Shown here: positions 1 to 9,428 of the stretch, in pieces
Position numbering within the stretch: the first letter of the stretch is position 1
Layout: the number at the start of each line of letters is the position of its first letter
NCBI RefSeq assembly: GCF_001294535.1
Contig: NZ_LGIC01000083.1
Coordinates: forward strand, 62,001 to 126,000
Direction: 5' to 3'
Length of the DNA stretch: 64,000 nt
From: Cypionkella psychrotolerans
Lineage (GTDB): Bacteria > Pseudomonadota > Alphaproteobacteria > Rhodobacterales > Rhodobacteraceae
The notes under the pieces: generated by a model
What the model was told of the DNA's origin: nothing
Seen by the model: only the letters and a program-made list of their open reading frames with translations
Database searches by the model: none
Made by a program: the position numbers and the translations under genes

Positions 1-1697
1 TACGCCCTCCGCACGAAGCCATATTTCAAAAGCCAGATCGCAATCCGCTCAACGGGCGCACCCTTAAGCCCCGATCCGGCCTCTAACTGCGCAAAATCAC
101 AGCCCGCAGGTCCCGCCGCAATCACCGCCCGCAGCACCTGCGCGATATGGTCGGGGGCGGCAAATACGCGCTTGAGCCCCTGATAATTCCGGGTAGCCAA
201 AACATCGGTCAGGCTGGGCCGCCCGGTCGGGTCGGCCAGCACCAGCCGGGTTTTCTCAAAGGTGACTTGCTCGGTCGGATAGCTGCCGAACAGATGCATC
301 GGCGAGGGCGCAATCGGCAGCACGTCGGCCTTGTAGCGCAGCGATTGTGCGGTGCCAGCCTTGCGACGCGCATCCTGCTCGCCCCAAAGCGCCTGCATCT
401 GCGGCACCACTTGCGCCCAATCATACATGGCCTGCACCCGCGCTTTGCCAGCAGCGCCCATGCGGCGGCGCAAATCCGGGTCGCGCGCCAGTTGCAAAAT
501 CCGCGCCGTCAGTTCCGGCAAATCCAATTCGGTCAGCGCCGAGGTTGAGGCGCAATACTGCACATAGCTGTCAGTGCCGCCCTGATAGCGCAAAGCCTCT
601 TGCGCGTAATACTGCCCCGGCAGGGTGCGGGTGGTGATGCGGAAGCCGACATCATTAGAGACGGTATCTTTCATGCCATCCCAGTCAGACACCAGCAGCG
701 GCAGCCCCGCCGCCATGCCCTCCAACGGAGCCAAGCCAAAGGTTTCCTGAATGTTATCAATCAGGAACATGAACACATCCGCGCCGGACAAAGCCGCCTT
801 GCGGTCATCGGCTGACGCGCCATCCAGCAAGGCAAAGCCCACATCCGGCATCAGCTTGGCTGCCCCTTCGGTGAACACTTTGCGCGAAAAGTCATCGCGG
901 AACTGCCCGCAGAACGCCACGAACAGCTTTTGCCCCGGTAGCTGTCGCTGTGCCGCTTGCATCGCAAGATAGATCGGGAGCGGGTCGAATTTCTCATGCG
1001 GGGTCAGCCGCGCGATGGTGGTGAACACCACATCCTGCGGCCCCGCGCCCAGTTTCGCCCGCAACGCCGCCCCCTTGGCGGCATCGGGTTCAAAATCCGC
1101 GCAATGCACACCCAAAGGGATCACCGGCAGCATCGGGCGCGGCGGTGGCACCGCTTTCAGATGCGCCCGAATGTGATCATCAATCCGGTCCATCTGATAG
1201 GTCACCGACGACAGCACCGACTGACTGGTGCAGATCACCGCATCCCAATCGGTGACAGGTGCCATCCGCAGATCGAAAAACCCCTGCATCACCGCATGGG
1301 TCGAGGTGGTGTGGGTGATGCCGCAAATCGACCACGCCGCTGTGCCATAGGCCGCCCGACGCCAGCTTTCACTGACGTAATTCGGGCTGGGGAAAAATAC
1401 CGTCTGCACTGGCGCAATGGTATTCGGCCGCAGCAAGGGTGCGTGGCGCACCGCTTTACTAGGGCGCAATTCCGCCGCCAAGGCTTTGACGGGTTCGATT
1501 TCGCCTGCGCCATGCGCCAGCAGCACGAATTCCTCGACATCGGCATGACGCACAAAGCCCTTGAGGAACGACTCGCCCGCCACCCTGCGCCCGTTGATGC
1601 CCTTGGCGGTCGGATCAAAGCCATCCTGCGCATACCAGATCGCGGCGTTTCGCCCTATCTCGGCCTTGCGCGGCTCAGTCGTTGCGTCCCCGCTCAT
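1..1697 (-). CDS. Glycosyltransferase family 4 (group 1), C-terminus beyond the window
   Basis: Reading the minus strand from an ATG at 1697 gives one open frame that runs off the left edge, so the C-terminus is missing. The decisive segment reads QETFGLAPLEGMAAGLPLL, the E-x7-E nucleotide-sugar binding motif of retaining GT-B family 4 enzymes. Upstream lies a second-Rossmann-like stretch, VVFTTIARLTPHEKFDPL. No signal peptide is visible, so the enzyme probably acts in the cytoplasm, transferring a sugar from a nucleotide donor to a glycan, lipid or protein. The acceptor cannot be inferred. The start overlaps the stop of the upstream methyltransferase by 4 nt (ATGA), so the two are probably translated together, for example in surface glycan synthesis. 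Confidence 0.85.
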   Translation of the reverse strand, partial: MSGDATTEPRKAEIGRNAAIWYAQDGFDPTAKGINGRRVAGESFLKGFVRHADVEEFVLLAHGAGEIEPVKALAAELRPSKAVRHAPLLRPNTIAPVQTVFFPSPNYVSESWRRAAYGTAAWSICGITHTTSTHAVMQGFFDLRMAPVTDWDAVICTSQSVLSSVTYQMDRIDDHIRAHLKAVPPPRPMLPVIPLGVHCADFEPDAAKGAALRAKLGAGPQDVVFTTIARLTPHEKFDPLPIYLAMQAAQRQLPGQKLFVAFCGQFRDDFSRKVFTEGAAKLMPDVGFALLDGASADDRKAALSGADVFMFLIDNIQETFGLAPLEGMAAGLPLLVSDWDGMKDTVSNDVGFRITTRTLPGQYYAQEALRYQGGTDSYVQYCASTSALTELDLPELTARILQLARDPDLRRRMGAAGKARVQAMYDWAQVVPQMQALWGEQDARRKAGTAQSLRYKADVLPIAPSPMHLFGSYPTEQVTFEKTRLVLADPTGRPSLTDVLATRNYQGLKRVFAAPDHIAQVLRAVIAAGPAGCDFAQLEAGSGLKGAPVERIAIWLLKYGFVRRA

Positions 1698-2527
1698 TTC
1701 TTCACCATCCATAGCCAAGGTGTCGGGCCGGATCGCCATTCCCACAATGCCACCAGCCGATCCAGATCGCTGAGCACCTCCATCCAATCCGGCAGCCCGG
1801 AATCGTCCAAGCGCCGCCCAATAACCCGGATGTGGTGAGTGGCTTTGAATCGCTCAACAATCAGATGGCTGAGGCCGTGCCGGATGCAGTCATGCGATTC
1901 CACCAGAATATCCGCCGAGCGCAGGCCGGGCGCACGCACAGGATCCAGCAACTCGCCCTCTGCCCCTTCAATATCGCAAACCACCAGCGTTTTCTGCTGC
2001 TTGCAAAGATCGAAATCGGCATGATTCATCAGCCCACCGATCTCCACCCGCTCCGCCACGCCATTCGCCGCAGCCAACGCGGCACACAAAGCCTGCGCTT
2101 TCGGATTGGCATCGCGCGCCAGCACCCGCGCTTTTGGCAACCGCCGCGCCAGACCTACGGCGTAATAGCCCTCTGCTGAGCCGACGTCGATCACCACAGG
2201 ATAGGCTTTGGTGACAATCTCCTCAATCACCGGAGCCAAACTTGCCTCATAGGCCCCCAAAAGTCGCGCCGACCGCGAGCCTTCCGAGGCCCGCACCGGA
2301 TAGTCCATGCCCTTGAACGGCCCCGACAACACCTTGGTGCCAGAGCGTTCGACCAGAGTGTTGGAAATCAACTCTGACCGCCACTTCGCCAGATGCCGAA
2401 ACGCCTGCTCCAGCCGCGCCGCATCCGGGGGGCCATCCAGTAGCCGCTTTAGGGTTTCGGTGGCGGAAATCGTCAGGGGTGAGGCTGGTTTGACCAAATG
2501 CAAGCACTCCGAAAGCGGCGCGGGCAT
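1694..2527 (-). CDS. SAM-dependent methyltransferase (FkbM-like)
   Basis: This 277-residue protein has a class I methyltransferase core. Motif I is VVIDVGSAEGYYAVGLA near residue 111, followed by a CDIEGAEGELLDP segment that resembles the D-x-E-G-x-E motif of FkbM-type enzymes. It should transfer a methyl group from S-adenosylmethionine to an undetermined acceptor. Its stop overlaps the start of the glycosyltransferase (1697) by 4 nt, which suggests joint modification of a glycan. The first ~60 residues show no known domain and the ribosome binding site before 2527 is poor, so a start further inside is possible. FkbM membership is a by-eye call; a generic methyltransferase is the safe reading. 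Confidence 0.75.
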   Translation of the reverse strand: MPAPLSECLHLVKPASPLTISATETLKRLLDGPPDAARLEQAFRHLAKWRSELISNTLVERSGTKVLSGPFKGMDYPVRASEGSRSARLLGAYEASLAPVIEEIVTKAYPVVIDVGSAEGYYAVGLARRLPKARVLARDANPKAQALCAALAAANGVAERVEIGGLMNHADFDLCKQQKTLVVCDIEGAEGELLDPVRAPGLRSADILVESHDCIRHGLSHLIVERFKATHHIRVIGRRLDDSGLPDWMEVLSDLDRLVALWEWRSGPTPWLWMVKK

Positions 2528-2613
2528 CTTCCCGCTTGGCCCTATCGGTAGCGGGCAAGCCCTGCGCTGTCTATCCTACGCGCTGCACGCCGCGCGAAAT
2601 TTCCCCGCCCGTC

Positions 2614-3069
2614 TCACGCGGGCACAAATTTCAGCGCCGCCCCGTTCATGCAATAGCGCAATCCGGTGGGTTTCGGCCCATCGTCAAACACATGGCCCAG
2701 ATGCCCGCCACAGCGGCGGCAATGTACCTCGGTACGGGTGGCGAACAGGCTGCTATCGTCTTGAGTGCCAATCGCCCCATCCAACGGCTGGAAAAACGAC
2801 GGCCAACCGGTGCCGCTATCAAACTTTGTCTCCGAAGCGTACAGCGGCAAATCGCAGCCCGCACACAGGAACGTCCCCTTGCGGTGTTCATCGTTCAGCG
2901 GACTTGACCCCGCCCGTTCAGTCTCAGCCTCACGCAGCACGCGATATTGCATATCGCTCAGCTTGGCCCGCCATTCGGCCTCGCTCAGGGTGATTTCAAA
3001 CGTCTCAGCCCGCAGCGGCGAGGCCAAAGCAAGGGCTGCAACGGAGGCTAGAAAACTGCGGCGGCGCAT
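2614..3069 (-). CDS. msrB: Peptide-methionine (R)-S-oxide reductase, exported
   Basis: This 151-residue protein reduces methionine-R-sulfoxide in proteins. The zinc-site cysteine pairs are CAGC (69-72) and CRRC (117-120). The family blocks GTGWPSF and GHVFDDGP are present, and the catalytic cysteine is C140 in RYCMN. The N-terminus MRRRSFLASVAALALASPLRA carries an RRxFL twin-arginine pattern and an A-x-A-like end, so the mature enzyme is probably periplasmic and would repair oxidised envelope proteins. This differs from the cytoplasmic MsrB of E. coli. It is a single gene, divergent from cobS. Resolving thiols cannot be judged from sequence alone. Confidence 0.93.
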   Translation of the reverse strand: MRRRSFLASVAALALASPLRAETFEITLSEAEWRAKLSDMQYRVLREAETERAGSSPLNDEHRKGTFLCAGCDLPLYASETKFDSGTGWPSFFQPLDGAIGTQDDSSLFATRTEVHCRRCGGHLGHVFDDGPKPTGLRYCMNGAALKFVPA

Positions 3070-3249
3070 GGCATTTCTCCTCTTAGGTCCGGGGATTGTA
3101 TCCTAACAACGGGGCCTCACGCCGATAAGTTTCATCTTCTCACGCAGAAGCGAAGCAGAACGGAAATCGCGTGATCCCTTGCCCTTGCGGCCCTGCCCGT
3201 TATGTTCCACAAACGGACAGGATCGCGGGCCAAAGCCCGCCAGTTTGAT

Positions 3250-4239
3250 ATGGGCGACGGGCAAATGGCAGATACGATTATGAAACCCACCGAAGAAATC
3301 TCGGTTCGCGAGGTCTTTGGCATCGACACCGACATGAAGGTGAAAGGGTTTGCCGAAGCCACCGACCGGGTGCCTGCGATTGACCCGACCTATAAATTCG
3401 ACCCCGACACCACTTTGGCGATTTTGGCGGGCTACGCCTACAATCGCCGCGTGATGATCCAAGGCTATCACGGCACGGGCAAATCGACGCATATCGAACA
3501 GGTCGGCGCGCGGCTGAACTGGCCGACGGTGCGGGTGAACCTCGACTCCCACATCTCCCGCATCGACCTGATCGGCAAAGACGCGATCAAGCTGCGCGAC
3601 GGCAAGCAAGTCACCGAATTCCACGAAGGCATCCTGCCGTGGGCTTTGCGCAACCCCGTCGCCATCGTGTTTGATGAATACGACGCAGGCCGCGCCGACG
3701 TGATGTTCGTGATCCAGCGCGTGCTGGAGCATGACGGCAAGCTGACGCTGCTGGATCAGAACGAAATCATCACCCCGCACCCGTCGTTCCGCCTGTTTGC
3801 CACCGCGAACACAGTGGGTCTTGGCGACACCACCGGCCTTTACCACGGCACCCAGCAGATCAACCAAGCACAGATGGACCGTTGGTCGCTGGTTGCGACG
3901 CTGAACTACCTCAGCCACGACGCCGAAGCTGCCATCGTTCTGGCCAAGCGCCCGCACTACAACACCGAGAAAGGCCGCAAGGTGATCAGCCAGATGGTCA
4001 CCGTCGCCGACCTGACCCGCACCGCCTTTATGAACGGCGATCTTTCCACCGTGATGTCGCCCCGCACTGTGCTGAACTGGGCCGAAAATGCCGAGATCTT
4101 CCGCAACGTTGGCTACGCCTTCCGCCTGTCGTTCCTGAACAAATGCGATGAGTTGGAGCGTCAGACGGTGGCGGAGTTCTACCAGCGTTGTTTTGCAGAA
4201 GAACTGCCGGAGTCAGCGGCATCCATGGCGATGAAGTAA
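3250..4239 (+). CDS. cobS: Aerobic cobaltochelatase subunit CobS
   Basis: The AAA+ subunit of the CobNST chelatase inserts cobalt into hydrogenobyrinic acid a,c-diamide during aerobic cobalamin synthesis, with ATP hydrolysed by the CobS/CobT rings. The protein is 329 residues from the chosen ATG. It shows Walker [10 protein letters not shown], Walker B AIVFDEYD, and a sensor-like [15 protein letters not shown] chose the ATG at 3250 (MGDGQMADT) because it gives the usual family length. An in-frame ATG at 3202 adds an unconserved extension, and one at 3265 is also possible. cobT follows after a 74-nt gap that is mostly a palindromic repeat. The large CobN subunit is not in this window. Confidence 0.95.
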   Translation: MGDGQMADTIMKPTEEISVREVFGIDTDMKVKGFAEATDRVPAIDPTYKFDPDTTLAILAGYAYNRRVMIQGYHGTGKSTHIEQVGARLNWPTVRVNLDSHISRIDLIGKDAIKLRDGKQVTEFHEGILPWALRNPVAIVFDEYDAGRADVMFVIQRVLEHDGKLTLLDQNEIITPHPSFRLFATANTVGLGDTTGLYHGTQQINQAQMDRWSLVATLNYLSHDAEAAIVLAKRPHYNTEKGRKVISQMVTVADLTRTAFMNGDLSTVMSPRTVLNWAENAEIFRNVGYAFRLSFLNKCDELERQTVAEFYQRCFAEELPESAASMAMK

Positions 4240-4240
4240 T

Positions 4241-4296
4241 GTAGGGCGGGGTTCACCCCGCCTTGCTCGACAATGGCGGGGCGAGTCCCGCCCTAC
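4241..4296. repeat. GC-rich palindromic intergenic repeat (two hairpins)
   Basis: Two adjacent inverted repeats lie between cobS and cobT: GGCGGGGTTCACCCCGCC, then GGCGGGGCGAGTCCCGCC. The whole unit is bounded by GTAGGGCGGG and its complement CCCGCCCTAC. Related units occur at 57518 and 58473. It resembles a REP-type dispersed element and could form a stable mRNA hairpin between cobS and cobT. Confidence 0.8.
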
Positions 4297-4313
4297 CCAT
4301 ATCGGGACGGATC

Positions 4314-6185
4314 ATGAATAAACCCACCGACAACCCCGCCGATCCGTTCAAGAAGGCCTTGGCTGAGGCCACCAAGACCATGGCCAACGATCCCGAAATG
4401 ACCGTAACCTATTCGGTCGATCCGGCGGGGATGAACAAGGAAGGCATCCGCCTGCCGCAGGTCAGCCGACGGATGACGCGGGATGAGGTTTTGCTCGCCC
4501 GTGGCACCGCCGACGCTTTCGCGCTCCGCCGCAAGTTCCATAATGAGTCCACCGCGACGAAATACGCCCCCACCGGCCCGCTTGCGCGCGAAATCTATGA
4601 CGCGATGGAAACCGCCCGTTGCGAAGCTGTCGGTGCCCGCGCCATGCCTGGCACCGCTGGCAACATTGACGCCAAAATCGCCTATGAAGCGGATCGCAAA
4701 GGCTATGCCCAGATCACCAAGCGTGAGGATGCCCCGCTTTCCGTCGCCGCAGGCTACCTTGTCCGCCATCTGGCCACAGGCCGAGACATGCCGAAAGGTG
4801 CCGCCAATGTCATGGAGATGTGGCGCGACTTCATCGAGGGCCAAGCCTCGGGTACGTTGAACACTCTCGATGATGTGCTGGACAATCAAGCCGCCTTCGC
4901 CCGCCTTGCCCGCAAGGTGATCGCGGATTTGGGCTACGGCGACCAGCTAGGCGACGACCCCGACCAGCCGGACGAGGACGAGTCTGGCGACGAAGCGCAA
5001 GAGGATCAAGACGCACCGGATTCGGAAGGGTCCGAGGAGCAGGATTCGGAAGATAGCGAAGCCTCGCCCGAGCAATCGCAAGAAGACCAGCAAGACCAAT
5101 CCCAAGCCCAAGTCACCATGGAAGACTCGGCGGATATGGAGCAAGGTGACGAGGCCGAACTGCCCGAAGGCGAAGCCCCGCTTGATCCCCCGCCCCCCGC
5201 GCCCTATTCCGACGCAGACCCGAACTATACCGTCTACACCACGGATTTCGATGAGGAAATCAAAGCCGAAGATCTGGCCGAACCTGCCGAACTCGAACGC
5301 CTGCGCGCCTATCTCGACCAGCAGTTGGACCCGCTGAAAGGTGCTGTCAGCCGTTTGGCAAACAAGTTGCAACGCCGCTTGCAGGCGCAGCAAAACCGCT
5401 CATGGCTGTTCGATCTGGAAGAAGGCACGCTGGATGCGGGCCGTCTGGCGCGCGTCATCGCCAATCCCACCACACCCCTCAGCTTCAAACAGGAAAAAGA
5501 CACCGAATTCCGCGACACTTGCGTGACACTCTTGATCGACAACTCCGGCTCGATGCGCGGCCGCCCAATCTCCATCGCCGCGATCTGCGCCGATGTCTTG
5601 GCGCGCACGCTGGAACGCTGTTCGGTCAAGGTTGAAATCCTCGGCTTCACCACCCGGGCTTGGAAAGGTGGCCAATCCCGTGAGCGGTGGCTGGCACAGG
5701 GCCGCGCCCAACAACCGGGCCGCCTGAACGATCTGCGCCACATCATCTACAAATCCGCCGATGCGCCATGGCGCAGGGTGCGCCCCAACTTGGGCCTGAT
5801 GATGAAAGAGGGCCTCTTGAAAGAAAACATCGACGGCGAGGCACTGGAATGGGCGCACCGCCGCATGATGGCCCGCCCCGAAGCCCGCCGCATCCTGATG
5901 GTGATCTCGGATGGCGCGCCCGTCGATGACAGCACCCTATCGGTGAACCCCGCGAATTTCCTTGAAAAACACCTGCGCGATGTGATCGCCATGGTCGAGC
6001 GCAAGAAGGCGGTCGAGCTGATCGCCATCGGCATCGGCCATGACGTGACCCGCTATTATCAACGCGCCGTCACCATCACCGATGTCGAACAACTGGCGGG
6101 TGCGATGACCGAACAACTCGCCGGGCTGTTTGAGGTTGATCCAAGGAAACGCGCTAAGGCGCTGGGGATGCGTCGGGCCGGGTAA
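4314..6185 (+). CDS. cobT: Aerobic cobaltochelatase subunit CobT
   Basis: This 623-residue partner of CobS belongs to the cobaltochelatase complex of aerobic vitamin B12 synthesis. The C-terminal half is a von Willebrand A domain with a MIDAS motif, [13 protein letters not shown], and a later [10 protein letters not shown] segment. The middle (about residues 220-295) is a strongly acidic, low-complexity linker rich in D, E, Q and S, as expected for CobT. The start at 4314 is preceded by GGGACGG. An in-frame ATG at 4263 lies inside the palindromic repeat and is unlikely. Together with cobS it shows the host makes cobalamin by the oxygen-dependent route, assuming CobN is encoded elsewhere. Confidence 0.95.
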   Translation: MNKPTDNPADPFKKALAEATKTMANDPEMTVTYSVDPAGMNKEGIRLPQVSRRMTRDEVLLARGTADAFALRRKFHNESTATKYAPTGPLAREIYDAMETARCEAVGARAMPGTAGNIDAKIAYEADRKGYAQITKREDAPLSVAAGYLVRHLATGRDMPKGAANVMEMWRDFIEGQASGTLNTLDDVLDNQAAFARLARKVIADLGYGDQLGDDPDQPDEDESGDEAQEDQDAPDSEGSEEQDSEDSEASPEQSQEDQQDQSQAQVTMEDSADMEQGDEAELPEGEAPLDPPPPAPYSDADPNYTVYTTDFDEEIKAEDLAEPAELERLRAYLDQQLDPLKGAVSRLANKLQRRLQAQQNRSWLFDLEEGTLDAGRLARVIANPTTPLSFKQEKDTEFRDTCVTLLIDNSGSMRGRPISIAAICADVLARTLERCSVKVEILGFTTRAWKGGQSRERWLAQGRAQQPGRLNDLRHIIYKSADAPWRRVRPNLGLMMKEGLLKENIDGEALEWAHRRMMARPEARRILMVISDGAPVDDSTLSVNPANFLEKHLRDVIAMVERKKAVELIAIGIGHDVTRYYQRAVTITDVEQLAGAMTEQLAGLFEVDPRKRAKALGMRRAG

Positions 6186-6200
6186 GGCCGCTCACCCGCG

Positions 6201-6228
6201 CGCATCCGAAGATATTTGAGCACAGAGG
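6201..6228. repeat. Partial copy of the dispersed GATATTTGAGCACAGAGG element
   Basis: The stretch GAAGATATTTGAGCACAGAGG matches, in reverse complement, the left flank of the hairpin at 55788 (CCTCTGTGCTCAAATAT). Only one arm is present. Its AGAGGA end supplies the Shine-Dalgarno sequence of the aminopeptidase gene at 6236. Confidence 0.5.
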
Positions 6229-6235
6229 ACCAACC

Positions 6236-8041
6236 ATGTTTCAAAGCTTCGACACCCACGCCTCGCCAGCGCAGGGCCCCGCCCGTCTGGCGGCTTTGCG
6301 TCAGGTTCTGGCCACCGAGGGGCTGTCCGGCTTCCTTGTGCCGCGCGCCGATGTGCATCAGGGCGAATATGTCGCCGCCCGTGATGAGCGGTTGCAATGG
6401 CTGACCGGGTTTACCGGATCGGCGGGGTTTTGCATCGTTCTCCCCAATATCGCGGGCGTGTTCATCGACGGGCGCTATCGCACGCAGGTCAAGGGTCAGG
6501 TTGACCTTGAGCATTTCACCCCAGTGCCTTGGCCCGAGATCAGCGCCGGGGCATGGCTGAAACAAAACCTGACCGAGGGTTTGGTGGGCTTTGACCCATG
6601 GCTGCATACCGCCGATGAAATTGCCAAGATTGAGGTCGCTTTGGATGGCACCGGGGTGATCCTGCGCGCCTGCACCAATCAGATCGACCGGATTTGGCCA
6701 GATCAGCCGACGGCTCCGCTCGGCCGCGCCTTTGCGCATCCCGACAGCCTTGCAGGAGAAACCAGCGCGCAGAAACGTGCGCGGCTGGCAGAAGGCTTGC
6801 ACGCGGCAGGCCAGACAGCGGCGGTGATCACTCTGCCCGACAGCCTTTGTTGGCTGTTGAACATCCGAGGCGCGGATGTGCCGCGCAATCCGGTGCTGCA
6901 CGGCTTTGCCATCCTGCATGAAAATGCCCATGTCACTCTATTCGCCGATGCCGAGAAATTCGACGATGCCACCCGCGCCCATCTGGGCAGCGATGTGCTG
7001 CTGCGCCCGGTTTCGGCCTTCGTGCCCGCCCTGCGCACATTGCTGGGTGCCGTCCGGGTCGATCGTGGCACCGCCCCACTGGCCGTCTCAACCGAACTGA
7101 CCGAGGCAGGCCTCGCCGTGGCTTGGGGCGACGATCCCTGCCGTCTGCCGAAAGCCAAGAAAACCGCCGCCGAAATCGAGGGCATGCGCGAAGCCCATCT
7201 GCGCGATGGCGCGGCGGTGGTAGAATTCCTCTGCTGGCTGGATCAACAGACCCCGAAAGGCGGCCTGTCCGAGATCGACGTGGTGTGTGCGCTTGAAGGC
7301 TTCCGCCGCGCCACCAATGTGCTGCATGACATCAGCTTCGACACGATTTGCGGATCGGGCCCGAATGGCGCGATCATGCATTACCGCGTCACCGAACAGT
7401 CCAACCGCGCGATTGGCCGCAATGAATTGTTGCTGGTGGATTCTGGGGCGCAATATCTGGACGGCACCACTGACATCACCCGCACCATTGCCGTCGGCGA
7501 CCCCGGCGACTACGCCCGCGCCTGCTTCACCCGCGTCCTGCAAGGCACCATCGCGATCAGCCGTGTGCGTTGGCCCGCAGGCTATGCCGGTCGTGATCTT
7601 GACCCCCTCGCGCGCTATGCTTTGTGGCTGGCAGGGCAGGATTTCAACCACGGCACCGGCCATGGCGTTGGTGCCTTCCTGTCGGTGCATGAAGGCCCGC
7701 AGCGGCTGAGCCGCATCTCGGAAGTCCCCCTTGAACCCGGCATGATCCTGTCAAACGAGCCGGGCTATTACCGCGAGGGTGAGTTTGGCATCCGGCTGGA
7801 AAACCTGATCGTGGTGCAGCCCGCGCCCAAACTGCCCGGCGGCGATGATGAGCGCAACCAGCTCAGCTTTGAAACCCTGACCTTCGTGCCGTTTGATCGC
7901 CGCCTGATCCTGACTGCCGAACTGTCCCCCGGTGATCGCGATTGGCTCAACGCCTACCACGCCGCAACCTTGGAAAAGCTTACGCCGCGCCTGTCTGCCG
8001 AAGCGCTCGCATGGTGCCAAGCCGCCTGCGCCCCATTGTAA
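6236..8041 (+). CDS. pepP: Aminopeptidase P family protein (Xaa-Pro aminopeptidase, M24B)
   Basis: This 601-residue metallopeptidase is of the long, eukaryote-like aminopeptidase P class, which releases N-terminal residues preceding proline. Two creatinase-like N-terminal domains precede the pita-bread catalytic domain. Metal ligands are visible: the aspartates in LLVDSGAQYLDGTTDITRT, the histidine in GTGHGVGAFLSVHEGP, and glutamates in ILSNEPGYYREGEFG and GIRLENLIVV. There is no signal peptide, so it is cytoplasmic. The start has a good AGAGGA ribosome site. It lies downstream of cobT but is separated by a repeat remnant, so co-transcription is uncertain. Symbol pepP is used in the broad sense. 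Confidence 0.9.
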   Translation: MFQSFDTHASPAQGPARLAALRQVLATEGLSGFLVPRADVHQGEYVAARDERLQWLTGFTGSAGFCIVLPNIAGVFIDGRYRTQVKGQVDLEHFTPVPWPEISAGAWLKQNLTEGLVGFDPWLHTADEIAKIEVALDGTGVILRACTNQIDRIWPDQPTAPLGRAFAHPDSLAGETSAQKRARLAEGLHAAGQTAAVITLPDSLCWLLNIRGADVPRNPVLHGFAILHENAHVTLFADAEKFDDATRAHLGSDVLLRPVSAFVPALRTLLGAVRVDRGTAPLAVSTELTEAGLAVAWGDDPCRLPKAKKTAAEIEGMREAHLRDGAAVVEFLCWLDQQTPKGGLSEIDVVCALEGFRRATNVLHDISFDTICGSGPNGAIMHYRVTEQSNRAIGRNELLLVDSGAQYLDGTTDITRTIAVGDPGDYARACFTRVLQGTIAISRVRWPAGYAGRDLDPLARYALWLAGQDFNHGTGHGVGAFLSVHEGPQRLSRISEVPLEPGMILSNEPGYYREGEFGIRLENLIVVQPAPKLPGGDDERNQLSFETLTFVPFDRRLILTAELSPGDRDWLNAYHAATLEKLTPRLSAEALAWCQAACAPL

Positions 8042-8086
8042 AGCCCGCAAACCGCACTACCCTTCTGCCAACCGCAGGAGGCGCGC

Positions 8087-8419
8087 ATGGCTTACATTAC
8101 GATCACCCCGCAAGATCGCCCGTTGACAATCACAGCGGGCGGCACGCGCTTAGGCGAAACCCGCAACGCACTTGAGCTGAAAGAGGGCAGCCACCCACCC
8201 GTCCTCTACATCCCGCGCGCCGACATCGACATGAGCCTGCTAGAAAAAACCACGCGCCAAACCACCTGCCCGCATAAGGGCCTCTGCAGCTATTACGCGA
8301 TCAAAACGCCACAAGGCCCGCTGGAGAACGCTGTTTGGTCTTATGAGGCGCCAATCCCCGGCATGGAACAGATCGCGGGCCACCTTGCCTTCTACCCCGA
8401 CAAGGTCACGCTGGCCTAA
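8087..8419 (+). CDS. DUF427 domain protein
   Basis: This 110-residue cytoplasmic protein belongs to the DUF427 family, recognised from the TTCPHKGLCSYY block and the ENAVWSYEAPIPG segment typical of these small beta-rich proteins. The biochemical function is not established. A strong ribosome site (CAGGAGG) lies 6-7 nt before the ATG. It sits 45 nt after the aminopeptidase P gene on the same strand and may be its co-transcribed partner. It has no membrane segment. The CPHKG motif holds a conserved cysteine and histidine that could be catalytic or metal-binding, which is inference. Confidence 0.85.
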   Translation: MAYITITPQDRPLTITAGGTRLGETRNALELKEGSHPPVLYIPRADIDMSLLEKTTRQTTCPHKGLCSYYAIKTPQGPLENAVWSYEAPIPGMEQIAGHLAFYPDKVTLA

Positions 8420-8437
8420 GCCGAAAAGATCTAAGCG

Positions 8438-8845
8438 TTAAGCCTCCGCCGCGACTTTCCGGATCCGCTCCACCATCGCCCGCACCCCGTTCGAGCGCTG
8501 CGACGACAAATGATCGTTCAGCCCCAGCCGCCCAAATTCTGCATGGGCATCGACCTGCGCCACCTCAGCCAGCGGCAACCCCGCATAAAGCGCGTGCAGC
8601 ACCGCGATCAAGCCGCGCACGATCATCGCATCCGACTCGCCCTGAAACTCAAACCGCCCCTCGGCGATCATCGGGCGCAGCCAAACCTGACTGGCACAGC
8701 CATCAACCTTCAGCGCGGGCACCTTAAAGCTGTCGTCCAACGCAGGCATCGCTTTGCCCAAATCAATCACATGGCGATAGCGCTCCTCCCAGTCATCAAG
8801 GAACTCAAAGGTCTCGGCGATTTCTTCAAAGGCGGGCGTGGCCAT
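8438..8845 (-). CDS. sufE: Cysteine desulfuration protein SufE
   Basis: This 135-residue SufE-family sulfur acceptor takes persulfide from a SufS-type cysteine desulfurase and passes it to Fe-S cluster assembly. The acceptor cysteine lies in KVDGCASQVWL. The N-terminal FLDDWEERYRHVIDLGK helix and the C-terminal FGRLGLNDHLSSQRSNG block are family hallmarks. The ATG at 8845 has an upstream GGAGA. Earlier in-frame starts up to 8902 give an extension without family similarity. It converges with the DUF427 gene. No suf operon genes lie beside it, so its desulfurase must be encoded elsewhere. Confidence 0.93.
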   Translation of the reverse strand: MATPAFEEIAETFEFLDDWEERYRHVIDLGKAMPALDDSFKVPALKVDGCASQVWLRPMIAEGRFEFQGESDAMIVRGLIAVLHALYAGLPLAEVAQVDAHAEFGRLGLNDHLSSQRSNGVRAMVERIRKVAAEA

Positions 8846-8963
8846 GCGTCTCTCCATCTCTCCCCCCGAGGTAGTGCGCCCCAGCCCAAACGTCCAGCCC
8901 AAGCGGGCTTTTCAAACCGCCGCCAATCGGCTACCGATCTTGTAACGCCAAAGGGATGCCCAT

Positions 8964-9413
8964 ATGCGCTTTCGCCTGCCCATCGCCATTCTTGCTTTGA
9001 CCGCCATGACCGCATGTGGTGGCTTTTCAAGCCGCCTGAACCCATTCAAATGGTTCAAACGCTCGGCCCCTGTTGAGGTGGTCAACACTGAGACCCCCGC
9101 CGACCCGCGCCCGTTGGTTGCAAATGTGCTGTCGATGAAGATCGAGTCCTATCCCGGCGGGGCGATCGTGCGTGCCACCGGCCTGCCACCGACGCAAGGC
9201 TTCTGGAGCGCCGAACTGGTGCCGCAGCCTTTGGATGAAAAAGGCACGTTGGTGCTGGAATTCCACGTCTTCCCACCCGTGGGGTCGGCAGCCGTGGTCA
9301 ACCAACAATCGCGCGAGATTACAGTGGCCTACAACCTGTCCGACATCAAACTGCAACAGATCAATCAGATCGTCGTGCAAGGTGCCAGCAATGCCCGCGC
9401 CAGCAGCAGGTAA
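8964..9413 (+). CDS. Predicted lipoprotein of unknown function
   Basis: This 149-residue protein starts with a lipoprotein signal: positively charged MRFRLP, a hydrophobic AILALTAM, and a lipobox-like MTAC with the cysteine near residue 18. The mature part has a basic amphipathic patch (LNPFKWFKRS) and then a beta-rich domain without any family I recognise. It is probably anchored to a membrane facing the periplasm. It converges with rnd, with only 15 nt between the stops. The lipobox M-T-A-C is slightly off the consensus L-A/S-G/A-C, so a plain exported protein is an alternative. Confidence 0.7.
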   Translation: MRFRLPIAILALTAMTACGGFSSRLNPFKWFKRSAPVEVVNTETPADPRPLVANVLSMKIESYPGGAIVRATGLPPTQGFWSAELVPQPLDEKGTLVLEFHVFPPVGSAAVVNQQSREITVAYNLSDIKLQQINQIVVQGASNARASSR

Positions 9414-9428
9414 GCTGAGGGTGCGGGG

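Noticed and set aside
957-1838. Plus-strand open frame opposite the glycosyltransferase
   Set aside because: The minus strand encodes a recognisable GT4 domain in the same stretch, and the plus-strand product is low-complexity Arg/His-rich.
3103-3957. Minus-strand 284-codon frame opposite cobS
   Set aside because: cobS is unambiguous here. The antisense product has no recognisable domain.
6059-6931. Minus-strand 290-codon frame across the cobT-pepP junction
   Set aside because: It overlaps two confirmed genes on the other strand and has no domain or ribosome site.
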